From positions 510,251-574,250 of the forward strand of contig NZ_BMDR01000002.1 in assembly GCF_014635885.1 (NCBI RefSeq): a stretch of DNA of 64,000 bases, read 5' to 3'. The DNA is from Acinetobacter vivianii (GTDB taxonomy: Bacteria; Pseudomonadota; Gammaproteobacteria; Pseudomonadales; Moraxellaceae). The notes under the pieces were generated by a model. The model was not told the origin of the DNA and made no database searches. It saw only the letters and a list, made by a program, of their open reading frames with translations. Position 1 is the stretch's first letter. Each line of letters opens with the position of its first letter. Shown in pieces: positions 35,008 to 44,527 of the stretch. A program made the translations under genes and the position numbers.

Positions 35008-36465
35008 CTATCGCTCCTCATCCCAAAAAATATCTTTAGTTGATAAACCCTGTAGTTTCTTTGCCGCTTTCTTCGCAACATGCGGTTGCTGTGCCTTAAC
35101 CCAACCTAAAGCAAATAAAAATTGCGGATGCTCAGCAGCTTGTTGCTCAAAGATCTGCTCAGCCACAAATAGATCATTATAGAAACCCAAGTATTCCTGA
35201 ATCGGCTGTAGCTTATTAAAAAATTGCTGAACCTGTTTTTCTGGGTAAATCCCTGCAATAAAGTCGATGCAATAACGCAATTGTTTAACGCGCTTACGGG
35301 TACGGTGTTGTTGCTCGACTTCTAACTTAGAAAATTGAGCTGCATCTTTAAGAATCTTTTGATACAGCTTAGTTAGGCTTTTGGCAGCTTGTTTAGAGAG
35401 TTTGGATTTTGATTGTTGATCACTATAGCTAAAGCTGAATAAGGATAAAAACAGTTGGGTTGTTTTGCTGTCACTCAATAATTCAGCAATATTTGCGTCG
35501 ACATTTTCAGGGAAGGGAAAATCAAAATCACAGACTTGTTTGACTAAGGGAATGACTGAATCTTGAATGGCATCATTATCACGTGATTGTCCTAAAGCTC
35601 TAAAAATCTCCGCCAAATGACTTTCCCAACTCGGATCAATGTGTACCGACCAATTGGAAAAATGCTTTAAAGCTGAACGCAAACGGCGTAAACCAACACG
35701 AGCCTGGTGAATATGGTCGGCTTCTGCTACTCCATCAGCGATTGCAGCGGCATTGGGTAGGATATGATTGAGCGTATTTTCGATAATCTGTTTGATAGCC
35801 TGTCCAGCACTGACATCTTTATCCAAATTCAGTGATTTCGCTTTGGTAGCAGCAGAGACGACTTTGCCTTGGGCCAGTAAATTGCCGCGTTCAGCTTTAC
35901 TGCGCACATCAAGCCAGAGCTGGTATTTATCTACCCAGGTTTTGGCAAAATCAATCAACTCTTGTGCTGAACCTTGTTTTAACTCAAATTCGACTTCACA
36001 GATTCTGGCGTGGTCAGTTGGAGTTCGGATTTCACCATCATCCAGACAGACCTCAATTTGAGAACCTTCAAATTCAAACACATGAAAAGTACGTTGTACA
36101 TTGGTCTGGAATTGTAATTGTAGCTCGGCTGGCGCTTCGCCTAAAATATCACGTAGTACAGTTTGAACGGTTTGATTATGTTTATAGAGGGACAGATCAA
36201 GCTCAGGTTCTTGAGTACATTTTCCTAAATAGATATCTTCTTCGATACGTTGTAAATGATTTTTACTGGCAGCTTTAAAGGTTTGCACCCAATGCTCACC
36301 TTCTTGACGCAGGCGAATAGCCACATAATTTTTAGCAAGCAAACGGTCAGCAGTGTCATAGTATTTTGCTTGTAACTGAATTTTTTGTGCTTTTTGTTTG
36401 CTTAAGGTCTGTAAAACACTTTTTTTCTTAGACTCAGGAAGTTGAAATTTTAGCTCTATTTCCAT
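35008..36465 (-). CDS. CYTH and CHAD domain protein
   Basis: A 485-residue cytosolic protein. The N-terminal CYTH domain (about 1-190) begins with the signature EIELKFQLPE and carries the acid/base residues of the tunnel fold that holds triphosphates. The C-terminal CHAD domain (about 220-480) has the RVGLRRLRSALK histidine/arginine-rich helices typical of this polyphosphate-binding domain. Such proteins may act as inorganic triphosphatases or polyphosphate sensors. I chose ATG 36465 because AGGAG lies about 10 bases upstream; the in-frame codon at 36486 would add seven residues. Confidence 0.9.
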   Translation of the reverse strand: MEIELKFQLPESKKKSVLQTLSKQKAQKIQLQAKYYDTADRLLAKNYVAIRLRQEGEHWVQTFKAASKNHLQRIEEDIYLGKCTQEPELDLSLYKHNQTVQTVLRDILGEAPAELQLQFQTNVQRTFHVFEFEGSQIEVCLDDGEIRTPTDHARICEVEFELKQGSAQELIDFAKTWVDKYQLWLDVRSKAERGNLLAQGKVVSAATKAKSLNLDKDVSAGQAIKQIIENTLNHILPNAAAIADGVAEADHIHQARVGLRRLRSALKHFSNWSVHIDPSWESHLAEIFRALGQSRDNDAIQDSVIPLVKQVCDFDFPFPENVDANIAELLSDSKTTQLFLSLFSFSYSDQQSKSKLSKQAAKSLTKLYQKILKDAAQFSKLEVEQQHRTRKRVKQLRYCIDFIAGIYPEKQVQQFFNKLQPIQEYLGFYNDLFVAEQIFEQQAAEHPQFLFALGWVKAQQPHVAKKAAKKLQGLSTKDIFWDEER

Positions 36466-36642
36466 GATGTTATGACTCCTGACCAACGAGAATGATAAAT
36501 ATAGAAATGAGTATAAACTGTTGATCTGAAAAATTATTGTAAAGTTGTTTTAAGGAATGCAAGCAGGGTACACAATGACTTTATTTTGTACAAAAAATGC
36601 ATTAACGTGTGTAGAGTCTTGCCGGATTAGGATGATCTAGAA

Positions 36643-37014
36643 ATGAATGCACCAGCCAATATCACCCAGCCAGTGGAATTTTCATTACCGATTAAAAATT
36701 ATGATGAATTTTATCGCTTTTATTTAACTGAACACCGCAGTATTGCCAGCCGTCGTTTGCATGCAGCAGGTAGCTCAATCGGTTTATATTTCTTTAGCAA
36801 AGCCATTCGTAAGCGTCAGGCCAAATATGCGGTATATGGTTTGGTTTCAGGTTATGCCTGTGCGTGGGTTGGGCATTTCTTTTTTGAACATAATAAGCCT
36901 GCCAGCTTTAAGCAACCACTTTATAGTTTTATTTCAGATTGGCGGATGCTGTCGGATATTACCCGTGGTCGTTTGAGTTTGATCGATCGTCAGTTTGATA
37001 AAATTGAGTCGTAA
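36643..37014 (+). CDS. DUF962/Mpo1-like membrane protein
   Basis: A 123-residue protein. Blocks YLTEHRSIASRRLHAAGSSIGLYFF and GYACAWVGHFFFEHNKPASF, then PLYSFISDWRMLSDI, are the signature of DUF962 (Mpo1-like) proteins. The conserved His residues (in H..R..H and GHFFFEH) bind Fe2+ in yeast Mpo1, a dioxygenase of 2-hydroxy fatty acid breakdown. The bacterial role is not established. Two short hydrophobic segments suggest it sits in the inner membrane. A weak hairpin follows. Confidence 0.86.
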   Translation: MNAPANITQPVEFSLPIKNYDEFYRFYLTEHRSIASRRLHAAGSSIGLYFFSKAIRKRQAKYAVYGLVSGYACAWVGHFFFEHNKPASFKQPLYSFISDWRMLSDITRGRLSLIDRQFDKIES

Positions 37015-37030
37015 AATTCATTTGATATTT

Positions 37031-37058
37031 AAAAAGCTGCTTTGGCGGCTTTTTTATT
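37031..37058 (+). terminator. Terminator after the Mpo1-like gene
   Basis: An imperfect hairpin with AAAAAGC and GCTTTTT arms ends in a T-run. Confidence 0.6.
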
Positions 37059-37176
37059 TTTGATAGGGGAAATTAAATAAAAACATAATAATAAAATCGA
37101 CCAATGCATCTGATTTAGAATGGATTTTATATAAATGATTTGTTAGTTTAAGCGACTTGAATAACAAATGGTTTAC

Positions 37177-37620
37177 ATGATGAAGAATTTTTTATTTTTA
37201 GGGGCTTTGTTAGCTTTAACTGGATGTACCTCGATTCAAGTGAATAATACCACTGGCTTTAATCCAGAATCTATCCGTCAAGTTTGTGTGATTAATAATC
37301 CCAAAGTCATAATTAAAGACTTTAATCAGGTTGTAGAACGAAGTTTTGCGAGATATAACATTCAAGCAAAAACGTATAATGACACTGACAACCTGAGTCT
37401 TTGTCAAACGACACTACATTATACGGCATTAAGATCATGGGATTTCGCACCCTATATGGTTTCTGCACAATTTAATTTATTACAAAATGGAAGACAGGTT
37501 TCTGAGGCTTCATTTAAGTTGAAAGGAAATGGTGGTCTTGCTCTAAATAAATGGCGTAGTACTGAAACCAAAATTAATGAATTGGTCGATCAACTTTTAA
37601 ATAAACCGCCAAAGAAATAG
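37177..37620 (+). CDS. Sbal_3080-type small lipoprotein
   Basis: A 147-residue lipoprotein. The signal MMKNFLFLGALLALTGC has a lipobox LTGC with lipidated Cys near residue 17. The mature part carries ESIRQVCVINNPKVIIKDF and ends in a basic tail. This fits the family of small proteobacterial lipoproteins named after Sbal_3080. The function is unknown, and no neighbour gives a hint. Start: ATG 37177 is preferred; in-frame alternatives are 37168 and 37180. Confidence 0.76.
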   Translation: MMKNFLFLGALLALTGCTSIQVNNTTGFNPESIRQVCVINNPKVIIKDFNQVVERSFARYNIQAKTYNDTDNLSLCQTTLHYTALRSWDFAPYMVSAQFNLLQNGRQVSEASFKLKGNGGLALNKWRSTETKINELVDQLLNKPPKK

Positions 37621-37940
37621 GTATATAAAAGTTAGCTGGTAGTGGGCAGTTTAGTGACGAATCATGGCCATAGCTATTGATATTAATTAAGTTTTAAAGC
37701 CTCCGTTGGGGGCTTTATTATTGAGTTAATCCTTAAAAGATTTCAATTTAACCTCTAACTTTCCAATAGTGTAAAACTTAGTGGTGTATGGTTTTCTATT
37801 AGCACCATGAGCTAACGTTATTTATTTGCTTTAACACATTCGGTGAATAGATCATTTCATAAGAACTTATACACTCCCTCTCTTTATATTTTAGATAAGA
37901 AAATATACCCTGAAGCTAATGTAATTATAGTGAAACGTTC
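37621..37940 (+). other. Gene-free gap before thiE
   Basis: This 320-bp AT-rich stretch has a hairpin at 37695-37717 (TAAAGCC and GGCTTTA arms) that acts as terminator for the lipoprotein gene. I see no open frame with a usable start in the rest and no clear riboswitch fold (no TPP motif). Confidence 0.5.
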
Positions 37941-38552
37941 ATGCGCGGTCTTTACCTCATCACCAACGATGACCCAATCCAGCTCTTACTCGAAAAACTA
38001 GATGTTGCTTTGGCAACAGGACAGATTGCGATTCTGCAATATCGTCGTAAGAAAGTAGAAAAAGCAGAACAGCCACATGAAGTAGAGCAGATCAAAGCGC
38101 TGTGTGAACAACATCAGGTTCCTTTCGTCATTAATGATGATTTGGCGCTGGCTGAACAATTTGGTTTGGGTGTACATCTGGGGCAGTCCGATGGGGAAAT
38201 AAGCGATGCTGCTGCACGTTTACCGAAAGGTGTGATTATTGGCCGTACCTGCTTAAACTCACTGGAATTGGCTGAAAAGGCGATTGCCGATGGGGCAACT
38301 TATGTCGCGTTTGGTGCAGTCTATGCCACCTCAACCAAACCTGAAGCGGGCAATGTCGGTATCGAAGTCATCAAACAGGCGAAACAAAAGTTTGCTGTAC
38401 CGATTTGTGCAATTGGTGGTCTGACTGTGGAAAATTCTCAAGTGGTGATTGAGGCGGGGGCGAGCCTTTGTGCGGTAATTAGTGATATATTAGGACGATC
38501 AACAGCCGAAATTCCTGCTCGTGTAACTGCATGGGCAACGTTATTTGACTAA
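37941..38552 (+). CDS. thiE: Thiamine phosphate synthase
   Basis: A 203-residue TIM-barrel enzyme that joins HMP diphosphate and thiazole phosphate to make thiamine phosphate. Conserved parts are LYLITND at the N-terminus, the QYRRK strand, FVINDDLALA, GVHLGQSD, FGAVYATSTKPEAGNVG, and the phosphate-binding AIGGLTVEN. Thi genes are not adjacent, and no TPP riboswitch is evident upstream. The length is normal. Confidence 0.93.
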   Translation: MRGLYLITNDDPIQLLLEKLDVALATGQIAILQYRRKKVEKAEQPHEVEQIKALCEQHQVPFVINDDLALAEQFGLGVHLGQSDGEISDAAARLPKGVIIGRTCLNSLELAEKAIADGATYVAFGAVYATSTKPEAGNVGIEVIKQAKQKFAVPICAIGGLTVENSQVVIEAGASLCAVISDILGRSTAEIPARVTAWATLFD

Positions 38553-38635
38553 TTATAGGCATCCGCTTTTGCGGAGCTTTCATTGTTTCTCGGAACGACA
38601 GCGTTCCTTGTCCTTGATTCTAGGTTGAGCCTTAT
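38553..38635. repeat. Two hairpins between thiE and hemL
   Basis: TCCGC (38562-38566) pairs with GCGGA (38571-38575), and GGAACG (38592-38597) pairs with CGTTCC (38602-38607). The sequence style resembles the hairpins near 34950-35017 and may be a small dispersed palindromic repeat. There is no T-run, so it is not a plain terminator. Confidence 0.4.
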
Positions 38636-39934
38636 ATGAGTTTATCTCCAAAGCAAGAACAGCTATTTAAACAAGCAAATAAACATATTCCAGGTGGTGT
38701 TAACTCACCTGTACGTGCATTTAACGGTGTTGGCGGTACGCCTGTCTTTATCGAAAAGGCAAAGGGTGCATATTTGTGGGATGTTGATGGCAAGCGTTAC
38801 GTGGACTATGTTGGTTCATGGGGCCCAATGATCTTAGGTCATGCACATCCAGATATTATTCAAGCGGTACAAACTGCGGCAGAAGATGGTTTAAGTTTTG
38901 GTGCACCAACTGTGCACGAAACCACTTTAGCCGATACGATTTGCGACATTATGCCTTCAATCGAATTGGTGCGTATGACCAGTTCAGGTACTGAAGCAAC
39001 CATGACGGCGATTCGTCTGGCACGTGGTTATACTGGCCGTGACAAGATTGTAAAATTTGAAGGCTGCTACCACGGTCATTCGGATTCATTGTTAGTAAAA
39101 GCGGGTTCTGGTTTGCTGACTTTAGGTGAAGGTGAGCCAACCTCAAAAGGTGTACCTGCTGATTTTGCAAAACATACCTTAACGCTCCCATATAACAACA
39201 TCGAAGCGTTAAAAGAATGCTTTAGCAAATTTGGTCATGAGATTGCTGGTGTGATCATTGAGCCTGTTGCAGGCAATATGAATCTGGTGACGCCAATCGA
39301 TGGTTTCTTGCAAGCGATCCGTGATGTTTGTGATGAATATAAATCTGTCTTCATTATTGATGAAGTGATGACTGGTTTCCGTGTCGCTTTAGGTGGTGCT
39401 CAATCGGTCTATAACGTTAAACCTGACTTGACCACGTTGGGTAAAATCATTGGTGCTGGCTTACCTGTCGGTGCTTTTGGCGGTAAACGTGAAATCATGG
39501 AATGCATCGCACCTTTAGGTGGCGTTTATCAAGCAGGTACATTGTCAGGGAACCCATTGGCAATGCGTGCAGGTATCGCAATGTTCAAACATTTACGTGA
39601 ACCAGGTTTCTATGACAAGCTGGCTGCACAGTTAGCCAAATTGCTTGCGGGTTTACAGACTGCGGCAGACGAAGCGGGGATTCCATTTAAGACCCAGCAA
39701 GTGGGTGGCATGTTTGGTTTATATTTCACGGATCAGGATGACATTACCAGCTTTGATTCAATGTTGGCCTGTGACGTTGAAGCATTTAAGAAATTCTTCC
39801 ATGGCATGTTAAAGCGTGGTGTCTATCTTGCACCTTCTGCATTTGAAGCAGGCTTTATTTCGTCAATGCATTCAGATCAGGATATTGCAGATACCATTCA
39901 GGCAGCCAAAGAAACTTTTGCTGAAATGAAGTAA
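38636..39934 (+). CDS. hemL: Glutamate-1-semialdehyde 2,1-aminomutase
   Basis: A 432-residue PLP enzyme of the class III aminotransferase fold that converts glutamate-1-semialdehyde to 5-aminolevulinate in the C5 haem pathway. The PLP lysine is in [16 protein letters not shown], and the signature blocks [38 protein letters not shown] and [11 protein letters not shown] are intact. The length matches HemL. It follows thiE at 83 bp and may be cotranscribed. A terminator follows. Confidence 0.96.
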   Translation: MSLSPKQEQLFKQANKHIPGGVNSPVRAFNGVGGTPVFIEKAKGAYLWDVDGKRYVDYVGSWGPMILGHAHPDIIQAVQTAAEDGLSFGAPTVHETTLADTICDIMPSIELVRMTSSGTEATMTAIRLARGYTGRDKIVKFEGCYHGHSDSLLVKAGSGLLTLGEGEPTSKGVPADFAKHTLTLPYNNIEALKECFSKFGHEIAGVIIEPVAGNMNLVTPIDGFLQAIRDVCDEYKSVFIIDEVMTGFRVALGGAQSVYNVKPDLTTLGKIIGAGLPVGAFGGKREIMECIAPLGGVYQAGTLSGNPLAMRAGIAMFKHLREPGFYDKLAAQLAKLLAGLQTAADEAGIPFKTQQVGGMFGLYFTDQDDITSFDSMLACDVEAFKKFFHGMLKRGVYLAPSAFEAGFISSMHSDQDIADTIQAAKETFAEMK

Positions 39935-39946
39935 GCATGTGATACA

Positions 39947-39973
39947 GAAGCCCGATTTATTCGGGCTTTTTTT
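39947..39973 (+). terminator. Terminator after hemL
   Basis: AGAAGCCCGA and TCGGGCTTTTTTT with a four-base loop. Confidence 0.9.
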
Positions 39974-40283
39974 ATGGCTGCTGTTTAGGTTGATCTAAAT
40001 AGAAGCCGACTTTAACTCATTTAAAAATAATGCTGAGTCATAATCCAAATCTTATTGAGTTTTCATCTATTTTTACGATAAACCTCAGCGACGAATAGCA
40101 GTAAAGATAAAGAATCTTTACTGTATCGCAAAGTAAAATATGCTTGAATAATCCACTATCTTGGCGTTTGTCTTTGGCTGTCCCAAAGCGCGAACGTATT
40201 GGCTTAGGCAAGCTGTAAGATAGCGCTTGTATCATATGTTTAAACAAGCTTTATATAAGAAACTCATAGGAATGGAGTAAAAC
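39974..40283 (+). other. Gene-free gap before GlcG-like gene
   Basis: This gap has short AT-rich hairpins and a 69-codon frame on the minus strand (40038-40247) with no recognisable domain. I do not call it a gene. GGAG at 40274 lies 7 bases before the ATG at 40284. Confidence 0.4.
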
Positions 40284-40700
40284 ATGAAAACTAAACATTA
40301 TTTAACTTCTGCTGATGTAGAAATTCTGGTTCATGCAGCATCACAATATGCAACAGCACATGGTTTTAATGTCAGTATCGCAGTGGTCGATGACGGTGGA
40401 ACTTTATTAATGATGAAGCGTATGGATGGCGCATCGGTATTATCAACCGAGATTTGCCAGGAAAAAGCACAATCTGCTGCGGTCAGTCGAAGAGCAACCA
40501 AGGCATCCGAAGATATGATCCGTGATGGTAAAATCGGCTTTTTAACCATCAATGCGGCAAAAGGTATGTTAGAAGGCGGTGAGCCGATTGTTTATCAAGG
40601 GCAGGTTGTCGGAGCTGTTGGTGTTTCGGGTGTACAATCTTTCCAAGATGCAGAAATTGCCCAGCATGCGATTCAACAATTTCTAGAGCAACAGGTCTAA
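40284..40700 (+). CDS. GlcG/HbpS family haem-binding-type protein
   Basis: A 138-residue protein of the GlcG/HbpS family. Conserved parts are LTSADVEILVHAA, VSIAVVDDGGTLLMMKRMDGASVLS, the AQSAAVSRRATK helix, and a GEPIVYQGQVVGAVGVSGV strand near the end. HbpS of Streptomyces binds haem and senses redox, but many members have unknown roles; GlcG lies in glycolate operons, which are absent here. There is no signal peptide. Confidence 0.86.
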   Translation: MKTKHYLTSADVEILVHAASQYATAHGFNVSIAVVDDGGTLLMMKRMDGASVLSTEICQEKAQSAAVSRRATKASEDMIRDGKIGFLTINAAKGMLEGGEPIVYQGQVVGAVGVSGVQSFQDAEIAQHAIQQFLEQQV

Positions 40701-40800
40701 ATCAGCATTTAAATTCGAATCTGGATGAAAATTCGAGAGAAACACGAAAAAAAATAGTAAAAATACGTGTCATGCATTGTAATTCAGCGCCAAGCTTTTT

Positions 40801-41487
40801 ATGATTGCCCGCTTGTTTTCATCCAGTCGTTGGAAGGCTACCTTGAGTGATTTTCTAAGTGAACATTTGATTCATCGTGATGAAGATTTTATGGTCATCC
40901 ATAAACCAGCAGGCTTACTCACCGTACCTGGGAAAACGCCAGATTTACAAGATTGTTTAATCAATCGTCTATTAGAACTAGAACCTAAAACCTTACTGAT
41001 TCATCGTCTAGATCGTGACACTTCAGGGATCTTGGTCTTTGGCTTATCCAAATTTGGCCAGAGCACGATTTCCCGTCAGTTTCAGGATCGTCAAACTTCA
41101 AAAATTTATCAAGCTTTGGTTGCAGGCCATTTAGAAGGTCAGGGCACCGTCGATATTCCAGTGATTTATGATCCAAGCCGTCCGCCATTGCATATTGTTG
41201 ATGCCACTCATCACAAACCTGCATTAACGGAATGGCAGGCGATTGAACATTTAGAAATTCAAGGACAAGCTGTAACCCGAGTTCAACTGATTCCGATTAC
41301 AGGGCGTTCACATCAGCTTCGTGTGCATATGCAATATTTAGGTCATCCGATTCTGGGCGATACCTTATATGCCACACCAGAACAGCAGCAGCTTTACGCG
41401 CGTTTGTGCTTACATGCAATGCAATTAAGCTTCGCTCATCCTAAAACAGGTGCGCAACTGACATTTGATTGTCTTGTACCGTTTTAG
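40801..41487 (+). CDS. RluA family pseudouridine synthase
   Basis: A 228-residue enzyme of the RluA family. It has the HKPAGLLTVPG segment, the catalytic aspartate in LIHRLDRDTSGIL (near D74), the ITGRSHQLRVHMQYLGHPILGD block and the LCLHAMQLSFAHP end. It has no S4 domain, like E. coli RluA (23S U746 and tRNA U32). Similar short RluA-type paralogues exist, so the exact target is not certain. Confidence 0.9.
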   Translation: MIARLFSSSRWKATLSDFLSEHLIHRDEDFMVIHKPAGLLTVPGKTPDLQDCLINRLLELEPKTLLIHRLDRDTSGILVFGLSKFGQSTISRQFQDRQTSKIYQALVAGHLEGQGTVDIPVIYDPSRPPLHIVDATHHKPALTEWQAIEHLEIQGQAVTRVQLIPITGRSHQLRVHMQYLGHPILGDTLYATPEQQQLYARLCLHAMQLSFAHPKTGAQLTFDCLVPF

Positions 41488-41631
41488 TCTAAAAACTTTT
41501 TTATGAAACACGATGTGATGCACGCTATTTAATGATGCTTTGTGTCAAAATACATCGTTGAAAACTACATAAAATGCCTTAACTTTTATTTGGGTCAGGG
41601 CATAAAATATGTGGGCTAACTTGAGATAAAG

Positions 41632-44469
41632 GTGGAAAAATTGCAGCAGTTTGCTATTGGTCAACGTTGGTTATCAGATACTGAAACTGAACTCGGTTTA
41701 GGGGTTCTTATTGATGTAGATGAACGTTCTATCAGCATTTTATTCCCTAAAAGTGATGAAACTCGTGTCTATGCACGCAACAATGCGCCTTTATCTCGCA
41801 TCATCTTCAATGTAAATGATGAAGTCCAAGACCAAGAAGGCCTTAAGTGGATTGTTGAGTCGATTGAAGACCGTCATGGCGTCCTTCGCTATGATGTGGT
41901 TCGTACACTGGAAAATGGCGAACAAGAACGCAAGTCACTGAACGAAACTCGTATCGGTGCGCAAATCCAGCTATCAAAACCTTTAGAGCGTTTGTTAGCT
42001 AGCCAAGTCGATTATAAAGAATGGTATGACCTGCGTATTGAAGCCATGTTATTGCAGGCGCAAATGCATACCAGCCCTTTACGTGGATTTCTTGGTGCGC
42101 GTGTCGGTTTAATTCCGCATCAGCTTTATATTGCACATGAAGTCGGCAAGCGTTTTGCGCCGCGTGTTTTACTGGCTGATGAAGTTGGCTTGGGTAAAAC
42201 CATTGAAGCGGGTTTGATTATCCACCAGCAACTTAAAACAGGCCGTTCAGAACGTATCCTGATCTTGGTGCCTGATTCACTGCAATATCAGTGGATGATT
42301 GAAATGCGTCGCCGTTTCAATTTGCAATTCTCTCTATTTGATTTAACTCGTACCGCATCGATCAAAGAACATGATCCTGATTTAAATCCGTTCTTGACTG
42401 AACAATGTATTATTGCCAGCGTTGACCTGATGGTTGATCATGATGACTTGCGTGAGCAGGCGATGGAAGCTGGTTTTGATCTATTGGTGGTCGATGAAGC
42501 ACATCACTTGATGTGGAGTGAGGAAGAAGGCGGCAATGATCGCTATGACCTCGTTGAAGAATTGGCAGAACAGACAGCCGGTGTGTTGCTGCTCACTGCA
42601 ACCCCAGAGCAACTTGGTGTAGAAAGTCATTTTGCGCGTTTACGTTTGCTTGATCCGCAACGTTTTAGCAGCCTTGACCGTTTCCTTGATGAAGAAGAGC
42701 AATATCAGCAAACTGCGAAAATTGCAGAAGTGTTGATGTCAGATGAGGCTTTAACAGAAGATCATCTTGCAGCACTGGAAGGCTTATTGGGTCATCGGAT
42801 TGATGATCAGCCTGAACAGCGTATGCGTGCAATTCATGAATTATTGGACCGTCATGGTACAGGTCGTATCCTGTTCCGTAATACCCGTGAAGCGATTCAA
42901 GGCTTCCCGGGCCGTGATTGTCAGCCAGCGCCATTAACAGCGCCAGAAGACTGGTCAATGGACGGCAAAATGCGCGAGCAGATGTGGCCAGAAGAAGGTC
43001 AGCTTGATGGTGCATGGATGGAAAATGATCCGCGTGTGCCTTGGTTGATGGAAGTCTTGCGTAAAGACTTAAAACACAAAAAAGTATTATTGATTGCACG
43101 TAGTGGGCCTGTCGTCGAAGCGCTGGAAAATGTATTGCGTTTACATGCAGGTATTCGTACCGCGATGTTCCATGAAGGCATGAGCTTGCTGGAGCGCGAC
43201 CAAGCGGCAGCATACTTTGCAGAAGACAGCTATGGTGCACAAATCCTGCTGTGTTCTGAGATTGGTTCAGAAGGGCGTAACTTCCAGTTTGCCAGTGATT
43301 TGATTTTATTTGATTTGCCAGCAAACCCTGACGTACTCGAACAGCGTATTGGTCGTCTGGATCGTATTGGTCAGGAAAATCGTATCCAGATCCATGTGCC
43401 TTATCTCATGGGGACCGCGCAAGAGCGTATGTTCCGCTGGTACAACGAAGCACTCAATATTTTCAGCAATATTTCTCCAACGGCGCAAACGCTACAAGAG
43501 AACTTTATTGTTGAGCTGAAAGATTGCTTACTCGCAGATCAAGGCCAGACCTTTGAAGATTTACTTGAAGAAGTGAATGTACAACGTCAAGCATTGGAAG
43601 CTGAATTACAGGCGGGCCGTGACCGTTTGCTTGAGTACAATTCATGCCGTCCAGTGGTTGCGCAGGGCATTGTTCAAGCACTTGAAGATTATGATGACAA
43701 CACCACTTTGCCAATGTTTGTGAAGCGTTTCATGTCATCAACCAATATCGATTTTGATGAGCAAAGTAACGGTACGGTGATTATCAAGCCGACTGATCAG
43801 ATGCAGGTTCAAGGTTTGACGCTAGACGAAGAGGGTATGACAGCAACCTTCTATCGTGATCAGGCACAAATCCGTGAAGATGCACAGTACCTGACGCTGG
43901 AACATCCATTTATTGAAAGTGTGATGGAGATGATCCGCACGCAATCATTTGGTAGTACCAATGTTGCTTTACTCAAATCGAATGCATTGAAACAAGGTTC
44001 AGTGTTATTAGAAGTCTGGTTTAAGGTCGATGTGGTGGCGCCAAAAGCATTGAATCTGCCATCAAGCTTACCGAAACAACTGATTCGTGTATTGCTCAGC
44101 GAAAATGGTCAGGACTTGTCTGCCAAGATTGATCCAAGCATTTTACGTCCATACTTGCATCATTTAGATGGTAATAGCTGCCGTCAGGTGGTGAAAGCAC
44201 GCCGTGAAGTGATTGAATCACGTTATGCACAGGCGCTGGATATTGCTAAAGAATCATTACCAGAGTTGATGCAACAAGCCAAAGAGCATTACAGCGGTAA
44301 ATGGCAATATGAAATTGACCGTTTAACTTATCTCAAGCAATTTAACCCAAGTATTCGTGAAGATGAAATCGAGCGTTTACAGAAATTCCAGAAAGAAGGT
44401 TTAGGCCTGTTAGATGGTCTTTCTGTAACTCCAGAAGCGATTCAGGTGTTGGTTGTGGTTAAACCATAA
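41632..44469 (+). CDS. rapA: RNA polymerase-associated SWI2/SNF2 ATPase RapA
   Basis: A 945-residue translocase that recycles RNA polymerase from stalled or post-termination complexes. It starts at GTG 41632 after a GAGATAAAG ribosome site. Two N-terminal Tudor-like domains (about 1-110) bind RNA polymerase, then the ATPase core has Walker A GLGKT (186-190), DEAH (288-291), LLLTATPEQ, and the RIGRLDRIGQ motif VI. The C-terminal spacer and RapA_C domain (about 600-945) are intact. E. coli RapA is 968 residues. Confidence 0.95.
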   Translation: MEKLQQFAIGQRWLSDTETELGLGVLIDVDERSISILFPKSDETRVYARNNAPLSRIIFNVNDEVQDQEGLKWIVESIEDRHGVLRYDVVRTLENGEQERKSLNETRIGAQIQLSKPLERLLASQVDYKEWYDLRIEAMLLQAQMHTSPLRGFLGARVGLIPHQLYIAHEVGKRFAPRVLLADEVGLGKTIEAGLIIHQQLKTGRSERILILVPDSLQYQWMIEMRRRFNLQFSLFDLTRTASIKEHDPDLNPFLTEQCIIASVDLMVDHDDLREQAMEAGFDLLVVDEAHHLMWSEEEGGNDRYDLVEELAEQTAGVLLLTATPEQLGVESHFARLRLLDPQRFSSLDRFLDEEEQYQQTAKIAEVLMSDEALTEDHLAALEGLLGHRIDDQPEQRMRAIHELLDRHGTGRILFRNTREAIQGFPGRDCQPAPLTAPEDWSMDGKMREQMWPEEGQLDGAWMENDPRVPWLMEVLRKDLKHKKVLLIARSGPVVEALENVLRLHAGIRTAMFHEGMSLLERDQAAAYFAEDSYGAQILLCSEIGSEGRNFQFASDLILFDLPANPDVLEQRIGRLDRIGQENRIQIHVPYLMGTAQERMFRWYNEALNIFSNISPTAQTLQENFIVELKDCLLADQGQTFEDLLEEVNVQRQALEAELQAGRDRLLEYNSCRPVVAQGIVQALEDYDDNTTLPMFVKRFMSSTNIDFDEQSNGTVIIKPTDQMQVQGLTLDEEGMTATFYRDQAQIREDAQYLTLEHPFIESVMEMIRTQSFGSTNVALLKSNALKQGSVLLEVWFKVDVVAPKALNLPSSLPKQLIRVLLSENGQDLSAKIDPSILRPYLHHLDGNSCRQVVKARREVIESRYAQALDIAKESLPELMQQAKEHYSGKWQYEIDRLTYLKQFNPSIREDEIERLQKFQKEGLGLLDGLSVTPEAIQVLVVVKP

Positions 44470-44482
44470 TTGAGATAGAAAT

Positions 44483-44513
44483 AAAAAAAGAGGACAAAAC
44501 GTCCTCTTTTTTA
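44483..44513. terminator. Bidirectional terminator between rapA and dps
   Basis: AAAAGAGGAC and GTCCTCTTTT arms flank an AAAA loop, with A/T runs on both sides. Confidence 0.9.
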
Positions 44514-44527
44514 TGGCCTACTTTTGA

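Noticed and set aside
37621..37940. TPP riboswitch ahead of thiE
   Set aside because: The conserved CUGAGA and related core elements of the TPP fold are not found in the gap.
40038..40247. A 69-codon minus-strand frame between hemL and the GlcG-like gene
   Set aside because: No domain, no ribosome site and no conserved neighbour. A decayed gene remnant cannot be excluded but has no positive support.
42665..43324. A 219-codon minus-strand frame inside rapA
   Set aside because: It lies fully within the coding sequence of rapA in the opposite direction, has no recognisable domain, and rapA is intact.
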